Shown piece by piece: positions 1 through 8,439 of a stretch of 48,753 nucleotides of DNA. This stretch comes from Gammaproteobacteria bacterium (lineage in GTDB: Bacteria > Pseudomonadota > Gammaproteobacteria > Pseudomonadales > Azotimanducaceae), in the NCBI GenBank assembly GCA_012961165.1, contig DTZW01000441.1, positions 1 through 48,753 on the forward strand, read 5' to 3'. The notes beneath the pieces are model-generated. The model was not told the DNA's origin and ran no database searches. It worked only from the letters and a program-made list of their open reading frames with translations. The position numbers and the translations under genes are program-made. The stretch's first letter is position 1; each line of letters begins with the position of its first letter.

Positions 1-32
1 CAAAGCGACGGCTCCTGGTATCACGAACCTTA

Positions 33-116
33 GAAATAAACGCCCGTGGCGAAATAAACGCCTGTGGCGAGGGGAAATAAACGCCTGTGGCTAGTGAAAT
101 AAACGCCTGCAGCTAG
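33..116. repeat. 22-bp-period tandem repeat at the ybbP stop codon
   Basis: Four degenerate units share the core GAAATAAACGCCTGTGGC (plus strand): 33-50, 51-72, 73-94 and 95-116. The last three are 22 bp each. On the minus strand the first unit downstream of ybbP begins with CTAG, whose TAG is the ybbP stop codon, and the second unit repeats the CTAG. The array therefore starts at the translation stop and runs into the 3' flank. The units differ at a few positions, so it is not freshly expanded. I see no hairpin or T-run that would make it an ordinary terminator. Confidence 0.85.
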
Positions 117-2614
117 GCGAGCTCTCGCAAAACACTGGCTGGTGGTGTATCCACAACTCTTCGGGTGGCAAAGGTCCCAACGGCGCCAATCAGGACGATT
201 CCAACAACGGGACCCAATATCCAAAGTTCAGGGTTCATTTCGTAATCCAGCTCGAATATTTCAGTTTCCAGCATGAAAACAGTGATCTCGGACCCAACGG
301 TCGCCAGAATGCCTGCAAAAAATCCGAGCGCACAAAATTCAATCGCAAGGCTGCCCAATATCAGCCTCCTGCTGGCACCCAGGGTCCGCAGGATGGCGTG
401 TTGTTTCATTCGCTCATCCATTGATGCCTGGATACTCGCTAGCAGGACAAGGCCGCCAGAGCCCATGATTAGCACCAGCACCAGCTCAATCGCAAGGGTA
501 ACCTGGCTGATGATCCGTTGTACCTGCTCGATCAGGGCATCAATCTCAATGACCGTCATTGTCGGGTGGGCGTTAAGCAGATCGTTTAGAAAAAGCTTCT
601 GTTCTTTCTCAAGATGAAAGCTGGTCATAAAGGTAGACGGGAAATCCTCGAGGGTCCCCGGCGCAAAGATAATGTAGAAGTTCGGTTGCATGTTGTCCCA
701 GGCAACCGTCCTGATACTCGCTATTCGCGTCTGTACTTCCCTGCCTTGAATGGTGAACACCAGCTCGTCATCAACTTTTAGCTGGTTGCGGTAAGCCAGG
801 TCCTTTTCAAGCGAAACCAGCGCGGGACCTGAGTAATTCTGGTCCCACCACTCTCCTGCTATCACGATGTTGTCATCTGGGAGCACACCGGACCAGGTCA
901 GATTTCTGCCTGAACTTGACCCCGGTGCCTCTTCTCCCCGATGTTGCAGACGTTTGTCCCGATCAGATGCTGATTCTCCATTCACGCTGCTGACTCGACC
1001 CCGGATCATCGGATACAACGGCTGACTGTCGACCCCGTTTTCTGCAAGCAGCGTCCTGATTGGCTGGACATCCTCCGGTGTAATATTAATGGCGAAGTGA
1101 TTAGGCGCATCTGGTGGAATCTGAGATTGCCACTCCGTAATGAGCGCTGTTCTAACCAGGTACAGTATTAGGAGCAGCATGATTGCCAGTCCGAAAACCA
1201 GTATCTGCATAGTATTTTCCTGCCCCCGTCTCTGCATACCTGCGAGCGCCAGCCTCCAGGCACTACCAGCCTGCATACCCAGGACCCTGCCGCTTCGAAG
1301 AAGCAGAAACGCAACCGCAAATAGCAGCGCTAACGATATGACAGAGCCGCTAAAAATAATTAATGTCAGATTGATATCCTGTGAGTACCACCACATCAGG
1401 CCAAGCGTTCCGAGAACAGCGAAACTATAGGTCATCCTGTCTGCAACACTCGCGTCACCCAGGTCGCGGCGAATGACCCTAACGGGGTCAATTGAACGAA
1501 GTTTGAGCAGCGGCGGCAATGCAAAACTTAAGAGACAGATAAAACCCGTCACCAGCCCCAGTAACACCGGGCGCATCGAAGGCTCTGGTAGCTCTATCGG
1601 TATATAGGGCGCCAGGATTCTCGCCACCCCCATCTGCATGCCATAGCCTATAGCTGCACCGAACAGGGTTGCTATAGAACCAAGCGTGACAAAGATGGTG
1701 ACAAAAATCAGGTCAATAGAGCGTGGCGTCGCCCCGAGCGTTTTCATAATGGCCACGTGATCGTAGTGTCTCAGGCTGTATCGCTGAGCAGCAAGCGCTA
1801 TAGCAACACCAGCAAGCACGACTCCCAGCAAGCTACCCAGTAAAAGGAAACGTTCTCCGCGGTCGAGCGCGTTACCAATTCCCTCGGCACCTTCCTTTAC
1901 ACCAAAAATGCGAGCCCCAAGCCCCAGCCTTGGCTTCACCCACGTTTCAAACTGCGCAAGGCGCTCCCGGTCGCCCGCAAACAGGTATCGATAGGTCAGG
2001 CGACTTCCCGGTTGCACCACTTCCGTTGCCGGAACATCAGCCATATTCATCAGTACCCGTGGCCCGGCATTACCAAAGCCGCCCCCCCTGTCAGGTTCCT
2101 TTATGAGGACGCGGGTAACAGGAATGCTGGATACACCAACGTCCAGCAGATCTCCGGGTGCGACATCAAGTGATGGGAATAATCGGCTTTCAATCCAGAT
2201 CTCTCCGGGCGCCGGACCCGTATCGACCGGTGCCCCCCTGACAAAGGGTTCATCACCGGCAATCAGTTTCCCACGCAGCGGGTAATGCTGGTCGACGGCT
2301 TTTACAGAGGTGAACTGCGCCCGCTCTTCGGAAAAAACCATCGAAAGAAAACCCAGGGTTTCAGATGTTCTGAGTCCAAGAGATGTAGCGTAGTCAACAA
2401 TTTCGGCGTCTACAGGTTCATCGGAGGAAATCACCTTGTCGGCAGCAAGGAAGGTCGCAGATTCTGTTAAAAGCGCCTGCTGCAATCGATCAACAAAAAG
2501 CGACACTGTCGTCACTGTGCCCACTGCAATCACGAGTGATGCCAGCAGAAGCGTCAGCTCTCCCGCACGCCAGTCACGCCACAGCAGTTTCAGGGCCAGG
2601 GAAAAGATATTCAC
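113..2614 (-). CDS. ybbP: FtsX-family ABC transporter permease (YbbP-like)
   Basis: This 833-residue integral membrane protein resembles the YbbP permeases (E. coli protein about 800 residues). It has an N-terminal membrane segment at about residues 15-38 and a large extracytoplasmic portion. A first FtsX-type membrane block lies at about 255-380, more membrane segments at about 395-500, and a C-terminal FtsX block at about 710-825. It ends in RELA. The gene starts 3 bp after the ybbA stop, so the two are co-transcribed and should form one ABC complex. The tesA-ybbA-ybbP neighbourhood is conserved in gammaproteobacteria. The family is assigned to export or lipid-related envelope work, but its substrate is not established. 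The stop codon lies inside a tandem repeat array. Confidence 0.9.
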   Translation of the reverse strand: MNIFSLALKLLWRDWRAGELTLLLASLVIAVGTVTTVSLFVDRLQQALLTESATFLAADKVISSDEPVDAEIVDYATSLGLRTSETLGFLSMVFSEERAQFTSVKAVDQHYPLRGKLIAGDEPFVRGAPVDTGPAPGEIWIESRLFPSLDVAPGDLLDVGVSSIPVTRVLIKEPDRGGGFGNAGPRVLMNMADVPATEVVQPGSRLTYRYLFAGDRERLAQFETWVKPRLGLGARIFGVKEGAEGIGNALDRGERFLLLGSLLGVVLAGVAIALAAQRYSLRHYDHVAIMKTLGATPRSIDLIFVTIFVTLGSIATLFGAAIGYGMQMGVARILAPYIPIELPEPSMRPVLLGLVTGFICLLSFALPPLLKLRSIDPVRVIRRDLGDASVADRMTYSFAVLGTLGLMWWYSQDINLTLIIFSGSVISLALLFAVAFLLLRSGRVLGMQAGSAWRLALAGMQRRGQENTMQILVFGLAIMLLLILYLVRTALITEWQSQIPPDAPNHFAINITPEDVQPIRTLLAENGVDSQPLYPMIRGRVSSVNGESASDRDKRLQHRGEEAPGSSSGRNLTWSGVLPDDNIVIAGEWWDQNYSGPALVSLEKDLAYRNQLKVDDELVFTIQGREVQTRIASIRTVAWDNMQPNFYIIFAPGTLEDFPSTFMTSFHLEKEQKLFLNDLLNAHPTMTVIEIDALIEQVQRIISQVTLAIELVLVLIMGSGGLVLLASIQASMDERMKQHAILRTLGASRRLILGSLAIEFCALGFFAGILATVGSEITVFMLETEIFELDYEMNPELWILGPVVGIVLIGAVGTFATRRVVDTPPASVLRELA

Positions 2615-2617
2615 GAA

Positions 2618-3325
2618 TTAGCCACCAAGACTGGAAACTACTTCCGGCAGGCTTGGCGGCTCAATGAGTTCACCGGACGCGATATGAATACTGCGTTCAC
2701 AACGATCTGCAAGCCGGGTGTCATGGGTGACCAGGACCAGTGTTGTACCAAACTCTGCGTTGAGCTCGAAGATCAGGTCAATAATATGCTGACCAGTCGT
2801 CGTATCCAGGTTTCCTGTTGGTTCGTCTGCGAACAGAATCTCGACAGAGGAAGCAAATGCGCGTGCAATTGCTACCCGCTGCTGTTCACCACCCGAGAGT
2901 TGGCGCGGGTAATGATTCATCCTGTGACTGAGGCCAACTCTATCAAGTAGTTCATGGGCCTTGGCCTGGGCATCAGAATCTCCCTTGAGCTCTGAAGGCA
3001 GCATCACGTTTTCTATCGCGCTCAGGCTCGTCAGCAACTGAAAAGACTGGAATACGAAACCCACCAGTTCGGAACGGACTTTTGCTCTTTGTTCCTCATT
3101 GAAGGAGGTGATCTCATAGTCTGCCAGTGTTATCTTGCCTCGACTGGGGGTATCCAGACCCGCCAACAGGCTTAACAGGGTAGTTTTGCCCGAACCGGAT
3201 GCTCCCACGATGGCAACCGACTCGGATTTCTTGATTTCCAAATCGATCCCTTTCAATATGGTTAACTGCCCTTCCGAGGTGCTGACTGATTTTCCAAGGT
3301 CTTGTGTTTTGATCATTGCTCGCAT
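2618..3325 (-). CDS. ybbA: ABC transporter ATP-binding protein (YbbA-like)
   Basis: This ATPase of the LolD/MacB-type ABC family pairs with the adjacent YbbP permease. Visible motifs are Walker [11 protein letters not shown]-loop FVFQSFQ, signature [14 protein letters not shown], Walker [14 protein letters not shown] and the H-loop VTHD. The reading frame is open upstream to about 3385, but that extension runs antisense through the tesA signal peptide and is unlikely to be used. I place the start at the ATG at 3325 ([10 protein letters not shown]), with the ATG at 3316 as the alternative. Neither has a strong Shine-Dalgarno. The 5' end overlaps the divergent tesA gene. Confidence 0.9.
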   Translation of the reverse strand: MRAMIKTQDLGKSVSTSEGQLTILKGIDLEIKKSESVAIVGASGSGKTTLLSLLAGLDTPSRGKITLADYEITSFNEEQRAKVRSELVGFVFQSFQLLTSLSAIENVMLPSELKGDSDAQAKAHELLDRVGLSHRMNHYPRQLSGGEQQRVAIARAFASSVEILFADEPTGNLDTTTGQHIIDLIFELNAEFGTTLVLVTHDTRLADRCERSIHIASGELIEPPSLPEVVSSLGG

Positions 3326-3923
3326 CACTAAAATTATTGTCGCTCTGTATTGTTTCAGTGCCAGCCAACTCGTTCTCGCGGACACACTTCTTGTCTATGG
3401 AGACAGCATCAGTGCTGCCTACGGCATGGATCAGGAGCAAGGTTGGGTAAACCTGCTGGCCAGCCGTGTTGCCATCAATCGCCCTCATTACAAGGTTGTC
3501 AACGCCAGTGTATCTGGCGAGACTACGGGTGGCGGGGTCACAAGGTTACCCAAAAGCCTCGCCTTTCACCAACCGGATGTCCTTGTACTTGAGCTTGGCG
3601 GCAATGATGGGCTTCGCGGGTATCCTATTTCCAACATCCGTGACAACCTGCAAATCATGATCCAGCAGGCAAAAGCCAGCGGCGCTCGGGTACTGCTGAT
3701 CGGTATGGTGTTACCGCCTAACTATGGCCGTCGATACACTCTCGCCTTCGAAAAGGTCTTTTCCTCACTGGCAGAAGAGCATTCCCTGCCGTTTGTACCC
3801 TTCCTGCTGGACGGGATATCGACCGGTAAGGAACTCGTTCAACGGGACGGCATCCATCCAACCGTCGAAGCCCAACCCAAGCTTCTCGAGGATGTCTGGC
3901 CTTCCCTTGTACCGATACTCTAG
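3309..3923 (+). CDS. tesA: Arylesterase / acyl-CoA thioesterase I (TesA), SGNH hydrolase
   Basis: This periplasmic GDSL/SGNH hydrolase acts on acyl thioesters and esters. Block I is VYGDSIS with the nucleophile Ser, block III is LELGGNDGL, and block V is DGIHP with the catalytic Asp and His. I chose the TTG at 3309 because AAGG sits 8 nt upstream and because it gives a clean signal peptide of about 24 residues ending in LVLA before DTLLVYGDS, matching the mature end of E. coli TesA. A longer frame from 3135 exists but runs antisense through ybbA. The product is 204 residues, close to the usual length. It is divergent from and overlaps the start of ybbA, and its stop overlaps by 4 bp the stop of the convergent metallopeptidase gene. 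Confidence 0.9.
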   Translation: MIIARITKIIVALYCFSASQLVLADTLLVYGDSISAAYGMDQEQGWVNLLASRVAINRPHYKVVNASVSGETTGGGVTRLPKSLAFHQPDVLVLELGGNDGLRGYPISNIRDNLQIMIQQAKASGARVLLIGMVLPPNYGRRYTLAFEKVFSSLAEEHSLPFVPFLLDGISTGKELVQRDGIHPTVEAQPKLLEDVWPSLVPIL

Positions 3924-4690
3924 ACCGCCTGACCGAGCAGAACTTCCTGCTCTTTCCAGTCAGGCATCACTTCACCCAGCAGCGCATAGAAACTAGCATT
4001 GTGGGCAAAATGCCTGAGATGGCAAAGTTCGTGCGCTATCACGAAATCAATCTGCGGTAAGCCTGCTTTCATTAGCAGCAGGTTAAGACAAATTTCACCG
4101 GTGGACGAGCAACTCCCCCACCTGGCTTTCATTTTACGTACCGTCACCCGAGACGGATCACCCCGGGCTGAAAACAAACCGCCGATCACCTGAATTCTTT
4201 CAGGAAACAGGGCCTCCGCCTGCCTTCGGTACCAGTGAATAATTTGTTTCTCGACTGCTTCGGGCCTGGAAGGATTGGCGCATGAAACATAGATACTAGT
4301 ATCGTCCGCTTCCACGACATTGAAGCGACTCTTGGCCAGCATCAGCGGAACTCGGCGGCCAAGATAACTAACCTCCCCACCGGCGGTATAGATATTAGGC
4401 GGTGCAGTTGTGCGACTTGCCAGCTCCGATTCCGCAGCGATAATCCAGTCAAATTTGCTGCCGAGAAATGAATGGATATCGCGCCAGGCGCAATTTGTCG
4501 GGGCCCGAAGCTCAGGCAAAACACCTTTTTCCACATACAGGGCCATCGACTTCCTGCGACGCCGGATTACCCTGACATGAATCGCTATATGCTGCCGTTT
4601 TAGCTCGTAGAGATATTCTGAAGTGCGTCCACCGGTCTGGTGATCCACGCACGTGACCTCAGTGCCTCCTGCATAAAGGGCGCCGCTCAC
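3920..4690 (-). CDS. YgjP-like (DUF45) zinc metallopeptidase-fold protein
   Basis: A protein of up to 256 residues with the C-terminal zincin signature HELCHLRHFAHNASF at about residues 220-235. It holds the HExxH motif (His, Glu, His) and a downstream His, as in the YgjP/DUF45 family. An upstream segment KMKARWGSCSSTGEICLN is also typical of the family. The start shown is GTG at 4690. The N-terminal 25 residues look unconserved, and the recognisable domain begins near YELKRQHIAIHVR, so a later start is possible. No signal peptide is seen, so it is probably cytoplasmic. The substrate is unknown for most family members. It lies 32 bp downstream of bolA on the same strand. Confidence 0.8.
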   Translation of the reverse strand: MSGALYAGGTEVTCVDHQTGGRTSEYLYELKRQHIAIHVRVIRRRRKSMALYVEKGVLPELRAPTNCAWRDIHSFLGSKFDWIIAAESELASRTTAPPNIYTAGGEVSYLGRRVPLMLAKSRFNVVEADDTSIYVSCANPSRPEAVEKQIIHWYRRQAEALFPERIQVIGGLFSARGDPSRVTVRKMKARWGSCSSTGEICLNLLLMKAGLPQIDFVIAHELCHLRHFAHNASFYALLGEVMPDWKEQEVLLGQAV

Positions 4691-4722
4691 CGGGATCTAG
4701 ACACGGGCAATGATCATCCTGT

Positions 4723-5064
4723 TTAGCGACTGCCCCCAAGACAGGGGGGAGACATTGGAGCCTCTCCATTTTTTTTACGCCACTCTTTTCCCGTGTAGGT
4801 ATGAATTGCAAGCGCATGAATATCGTTTGCCAGTTCATGACTGAGAATCCTGTTCACCTGCCTATGCCTGGCTATCAGAGGCAAAGTCTCAAAAGTCTCA
4901 CTGACCAGGACTACCTTAAAATGAGACTCCGATCCGGCCGGGACGTTGTGGTTGCCGCTTTCATTAACGACTTCCAGGTGCTGCAGATCTAGTGCGTCCG
5001 CAAGTTTCTGTATTATTCTTTCCTGAACTATTCTTTCCTGAAGCATTTTTTCCTGGTTCGACAT
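4723..5064 (-). CDS. bolA: BolA family protein
   Basis: A 113-residue BolA-type protein. Residues 30-95 carry the family pattern with HFKVVLVSETFETLPLIARHRQVNRIL, including the His that helps bind a [2Fe-2S] cluster together with monothiol glutaredoxins. BolA proteins affect morphology and iron-sulfur homeostasis. Either the ATG at 5064 (AAAGGG about 10 nt upstream) or the ATG six codons later at 5046 (AGGAA close upstream) could initiate. The N-terminus contains a 15-bp duplication giving QERIVQERIIQ. The C-terminal tail overlaps a C5/G5 inverted repeat at 4733-4749. It starts 6 bp after the cyclase stop, so it is probably in the same transcript. Confidence 0.85.
   Translation of the reverse strand: MSNQEKMLQERIVQERIIQKLADALDLQHLEVVNESGNHNVPAGSESHFKVVLVSETFETLPLIARHRQVNRILSHELANDIHALAIHTYTGKEWRKKNGEAPMSPPCLGGSR
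5011..5040 (-). repeat. 15-bp in-frame duplication in bolA
   Basis: Two adjacent 15-bp copies (5011-5025 and 5026-5040) share ATTCTTTCCTG on the plus strand. They encode consecutive QERIV and QERII segments near the BolA N-terminus. Being a multiple of 3 it preserves the frame and lengthens the N-terminal helix. Confidence 0.75.
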
Positions 5065-5070
5065 ACCGCG

Positions 5071-7143
5071 TTAACCCTTTTCGGTCAGTCTATAAATACC
5101 GTCCCAATCAGCGCCCGGGGGATTATCGGTATACGCCTGACACCTGGAGATGTAAGCCAGGGCGGGACCATCGTCGGCAAAGATGTCAAGACACGCTGAG
5201 AACTCACTCTTCGCGCGCCTGAAGTCCCCTGCTTTGTAAAGTTCCAAACCCTTCGAAAATTGGTCGACGAGATCTGCATCAGCGCTGGTTGTCTGGTTCT
5301 TCCTGTTCAGCAACTGATAAACGGTAACCGGTTCACTCTTTCCCACCACCGTGATTCTGTCCAGCTCACGAACATCAATGTCTACCTCACAAGATCTATA
5401 GGTAGATTCGGAAATCATCATTCCTGACCCATAGGCTTTGTTAGCACCTTCCAGACGCGAGGCCAGATTCACCGCATCACCCATGATGGTGTAGTTCATT
5501 CTTTGCTTGGACCCCATATTCCCCACCACCATAGTTCCTGTGTTCACACCCATTCTGACCACTAGAGGAGTAATACCTTTCTGCAGAGCCCTGGCCCTGA
5601 GTTCTACAAGTCGGTCGTTCATTTCAATAGCGGCAAAACAGGCTCTCCTGGCATGATCAGCCTGACTGGTAGGCGCACCCCAAAAAGCCATAATGGAATC
5701 GCCCTCGAATTTATCTACTGTGCCTTCAGCCCCGAGGATGATGTCGCACATATCTGTCAGGTAGTCGTTCAACAATTGAACCAATTCTGATGGCGTCAGG
5801 CGTTCTGATATTGAGGAGAAACCCTGGATATCAGAGAAAAAGGCAGTCATCTCGCGTTCTTCACCACCCAACTGAATCTTGCTGGGGTCATCGACCAGGT
5901 TCTCAACCACCTTGGGCGAGAGGTATTGCCCGAACATCTCCCGAATCATGGTCTTCTGGCCCAATTCCGAGATGTAAAACCTCGTGTTGATGACAATGAG
6001 AGAGAAGACCGAAGCTATCAACAGGTAACTTATGGAGAACACCAGGCCAATACTGATATAGAGGGAGGTGGTGAACAGGACATAGAGAACCAGCACGGCA
6101 ATGCTGATGCTGTTCCTGGAAAGAGGCGCCTGGATCAAGCGCGTACACAATAATACTGCCAGCAACAGGAACCCAACCAGCAACTCCAGGCCCAATGACG
6201 CAGCTTTCAGTGGACCATTCTTTATGATGGTCGAAATCGAGTTCGCGATCACTTCAACGCCGTAGACATTCCCTACAGGCGTTCCAAACTGATCGTGGGC
6301 AACTTCAGCAACCTCACCAATCAGGGCGATCTTGCCGTTTACAAGGTAGGCAAGGTCCTCGAGCTCTTCTTCATCATCTACAAACAACAGATCGGACGCG
6401 GATATCCCGATAATTTCATGCAGACTGGCGATACCCCCGGATACGCCAGGCAGCAGCGGATAATCGATATACATTTCGTCAAACTGATCGAGCTGCACTT
6501 GTATTTCTGGCCCGATACTCAAGACACCATTTGCAAGCTCCGGCTCTTCCTCGCGAGACATAGAGACGGCCTTTACCGCAAATGGCCAGGCGTCAAAAAG
6601 GTTAACCATTTCCCTATGGATACGCAGGCGGACAATACTTTCAGATATTGCACTGTTCGGCGCTATGTTCGAGTAACCGTGGTTGGTCACGTCATTAAAT
6701 CTGTCGATGGCAGTATTGAGTCCCAGGTATTCCCCTTCCTCTATTTCGGCCTGGGAGACCAGTAACACATTACCTGTCTCCTCCAGCGCATCCTGCAGTG
6801 TCGGATCCTCTCCATAGGCACTGTTGAAGTCGAGCAGCATGTCGACAGCAACGACAGACGCACCCATATCCTTCAACCTCAGGATAATCGTCGAAAGGTC
6901 TGTTCTACGAAGAGGGTACTTGTCGTACTCGGCGTAAAATTCTTCATCGGTGAATACGATGACGACATCTTCAGAAGGGTTGGTGAAAAAATCATCACCA
7001 TAGTGGGTACGGAGAATCTGACGATATGAAAGCGTTTCGTCTTCGATAAGGGAGAAGGCCTCCCGATACTCCAGGAACATCGCCACGAGAAAGAAAAAGA
7101 CGACGGCGATCAGATCATAACGTTGTTGGTAATAGCCCATCAT
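5071..7143 (-). CDS. CHASE2-domain adenylate cyclase (class III) with C-terminal TPR
   Basis: A 690-residue membrane protein predicted to make cAMP in response to a periplasmic signal. It has an N-terminal membrane anchor (about 10-28), a CHASE2 extracytoplasmic sensor (about 30-310), and three membrane segments (about 318-395). A class III cyclase catalytic domain (about 425-610) and a short TPR-like tail (about 630-675) follow. Metal-binding Asp438 (FFSDIQGFS) and Asp482 (KFEGDSIMAFWG) are present. Lys478 and Asp556 (MGDAVNLASR) are the adenine-selecting pair, favouring ATP over GTP, and the Asn and Arg of NLASR are kept. The sensor resembles that of the kinase encoded at 9394-11784. It lies downstream of the FecR gene across a hairpin, and bolA follows closely. 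Confidence 0.9.
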   Translation of the reverse strand: MMGYYQQRYDLIAVVFFFLVAMFLEYREAFSLIEDETLSYRQILRTHYGDDFFTNPSEDVVIVFTDEEFYAEYDKYPLRRTDLSTIILRLKDMGASVVAVDMLLDFNSAYGEDPTLQDALEETGNVLLVSQAEIEEGEYLGLNTAIDRFNDVTNHGYSNIAPNSAISESIVRLRIHREMVNLFDAWPFAVKAVSMSREEEPELANGVLSIGPEIQVQLDQFDEMYIDYPLLPGVSGGIASLHEIIGISASDLLFVDDEEELEDLAYLVNGKIALIGEVAEVAHDQFGTPVGNVYGVEVIANSISTIIKNGPLKAASLGLELLVGFLLLAVLLCTRLIQAPLSRNSISIAVLVLYVLFTTSLYISIGLVFSISYLLIASVFSLIVINTRFYISELGQKTMIREMFGQYLSPKVVENLVDDPSKIQLGGEEREMTAFFSDIQGFSSISERLTPSELVQLLNDYLTDMCDIILGAEGTVDKFEGDSIMAFWGAPTSQADHARRACFAAIEMNDRLVELRARALQKGITPLVVRMGVNTGTMVVGNMGSKQRMNYTIMGDAVNLASRLEGANKAYGSGMMISESTYRSCEVDIDVRELDRITVVGKSEPVTVYQLLNRKNQTTSADADLVDQFSKGLELYKAGDFRRAKSEFSACLDIFADDGPALAYISRCQAYTDNPPGADWDGIYRLTEKG

Positions 7144-7160
7144 TCCTGATCATCCAAGAA

Positions 7161-7194
7161 ACCCCACAAGCATCTTATAAAACACTTGTGGGGT
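7161..7194 (-). terminator. Hairpin between the FecR gene and the cyclase gene
   Basis: A perfect 10-bp stem, ACCCCACAAG (7161-7170) with CTTGTGGGGT (7185-7194), has a 14-nt loop. On the minus strand it is followed by TTCTT, so the T-run is short. It begins 55 nt after the FecR stop and ends about 18 nt before the cyclase ATG. It could terminate FecR transcripts, partially attenuate read-through, or fold in the cyclase leader. A promoter-like pair is embedded in it. Confidence 0.6.
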
Positions 7195-7201
7195 TTTACA
7201 A
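7174..7201 (-). promoter_or_regulatory. Possible promoter for the cyclase gene
   Basis: On the minus strand TTGTAA (7201-7196) and TATAAG (7179-7174) are separated by 16 nt, a sigma70-like arrangement just upstream of the cyclase start. It overlaps the hairpin at 7161-7194. The match is modest and no activator site was recognised here. Confidence 0.3.
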
Positions 7202-7249
7202 TAAAAAAACGGCAGACCGACTATAACCGCCAGTCAGCTGGAAGATAGA

Positions 7250-8197
7250 TTAGTAATCTTCTTCCAGACCCGCATTATAAAGCCTCGCTTCGCTTTCCCT
7301 GAGATTACTCAGTTTCAAAACCTGGTAGGACTGAATCAGCAGCGGTCGCATGTCATTGTCGTCTGGGTTCTGCTGAAAATACTCCCGATAAGCATCCATC
7401 GCAGCGACATACATACCCTGTTCTTCAAGAAGATTCGTTTCGAGAAAAATATCGTCGCCGACCTGCTCCAGAACTGCAGCCAGCTCATTTTCTTTATCAG
7501 CTGACATGACCTGGAATTTGCTCTCAGCCTTCGGTATGTAGACTGTACCGTCTTTATCGAAAACCTCCACCCGATAGGTATGCTCACCGACAGCGCTACC
7601 TGCCACGTTGTAACGGATCATCTCTGAAGTTGATTGCGCAGGCACATCAATCGGCATGGCGTTATCGATCACCAGTTTGTAAGAGTATTCAGGACAGGCA
7701 TTCCTCCAGACAAGATCTGAGTGCCCGGGCGACACTGTGACGCTTCGAATCGTGCGAACCTTGTTGTCACAGACTTCGTCGGCTAAACTCATGCCTCGCC
7801 GCACAGTCGTGTAACGCTGCGCCTTGGCAAATTTGTTCAACAGGCTCTGGAACAGGCTTGTCTCTTCCTCTTGCGGCTCGGACAAGCTACCGGCAATAAC
7901 AATTACCTTAACACCATCAATCTCAATCTGGCTGTTCGAACCCAGTTCCTGGGACATGCCAGACGCCTGGTTGATGAGCACCCCGGAACCGTCTTTGCCC
8001 GTTCTGAGGTGATAACCGGAAAACAGGTATTTTGTACGCCGCACCGGATTCCAATTGGTTCCATTTCGACTGTATTCAACCTGTCCTTCAATCTGGACAA
8101 GTTTTGCGACCGGTGGCGCTTTCGCGAACACCTGACTGCTGGTGATCAAAACCAGTAAACTGACTAGAAAACCCAAACTCAATTGTTTCGCTTTCAT
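7250..8197 (-). CDS. Exported FecR-domain protein with C-terminal helical (TPR-like) region
   Basis: A 315-residue exported protein. The signal peptide is about 25 residues, ending SSQVFA. A FecR-type beta domain (about 33-108) has GQVEYSRNG and [14 protein letters not shown], the form found in FecR-like proteins that are not classical iron sigma regulators. A middle beta-rich segment (150-235) has two cysteines, and a helical tail (about 245-305) resembles a TPR repeat. AGGAGG sits 6 nt before the ATG, which fixes the start. FecR domains often bind or transmit signals in the periplasm. Given its neighbours, a periplasmic ligand or partner for the CHASE2 sensors is a reasonable inference, but it is not shown. 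A CRP-type promoter lies upstream. Confidence 0.8.
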   Translation of the reverse strand: MKAKQLSLGFLVSLLVLITSSQVFAKAPPVAKLVQIEGQVEYSRNGTNWNPVRRTKYLFSGYHLRTGKDGSGVLINQASGMSQELGSNSQIEIDGVKVIVIAGSLSEPQEEETSLFQSLLNKFAKAQRYTTVRRGMSLADEVCDNKVRTIRSVTVSPGHSDLVWRNACPEYSYKLVIDNAMPIDVPAQSTSEMIRYNVAGSAVGEHTYRVEVFDKDGTVYIPKAESKFQVMSADKENELAAVLEQVGDDIFLETNLLEEQGMYVAAMDAYREYFQQNPDDNDMRPLLIQSYQVLKLSNLRESEARLYNAGLEEDY

Positions 8198-8396
8198 TGT
8201 ATTTCCTCCTGTTCATTACCCTTCAGTAATAAACAAATAAGCCATTTCAAATATTTAACTACAGGATCCCGAAACAATTATCATAACCCAGTCGCGACCC
8301 CATGCTGCGCCACTTGCCGGCTATCTCTGCAACTTCAACCAAACACGGCGTATGCCCTCAGTGACGGAATTAAATTATCCTCGACACCTGCTACGC

Positions 8397-8402
8397 ATTA
8401 TA
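8397..8402 (-). promoter_or_regulatory. -10 element of the FecR-gene promoter
   Basis: TATAAT on the minus strand is a perfect sigma70 -10 box. No recognisable -35 box lies 16-18 bp upstream, which is what an activator-dependent promoter looks like. Taking this hexamer as -12 to -7 puts the transcript start at about 8390, giving a leader of about 190 nt before the FecR ATG. Confidence 0.5.
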
Positions 8403-8423
8403 ACCAACCAGCAGCACCCATTT

Positions 8424-8439
8424 TGTGCACCACGTCACA
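8424..8439 (-). promoter_or_regulatory. Putative CRP/Vfr (cAMP receptor protein) site, class II position
   Basis: TGTGC-N6-TCACA on the plus strand, or TGTGA-N6-GCACA on the minus strand, matches 9 of the 10 consensus half-site bases (TGTGA-N6-TCACA), with T-rich flanks. Its centre at 8431.5 is 41.5 bp upstream of the start predicted from the TATAAT at 8397-8402. This is the standard spacing of class II CRP-dependent promoters, in which CRP replaces the -35 contact. No crp gene lies in this window. Confidence 0.6.
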
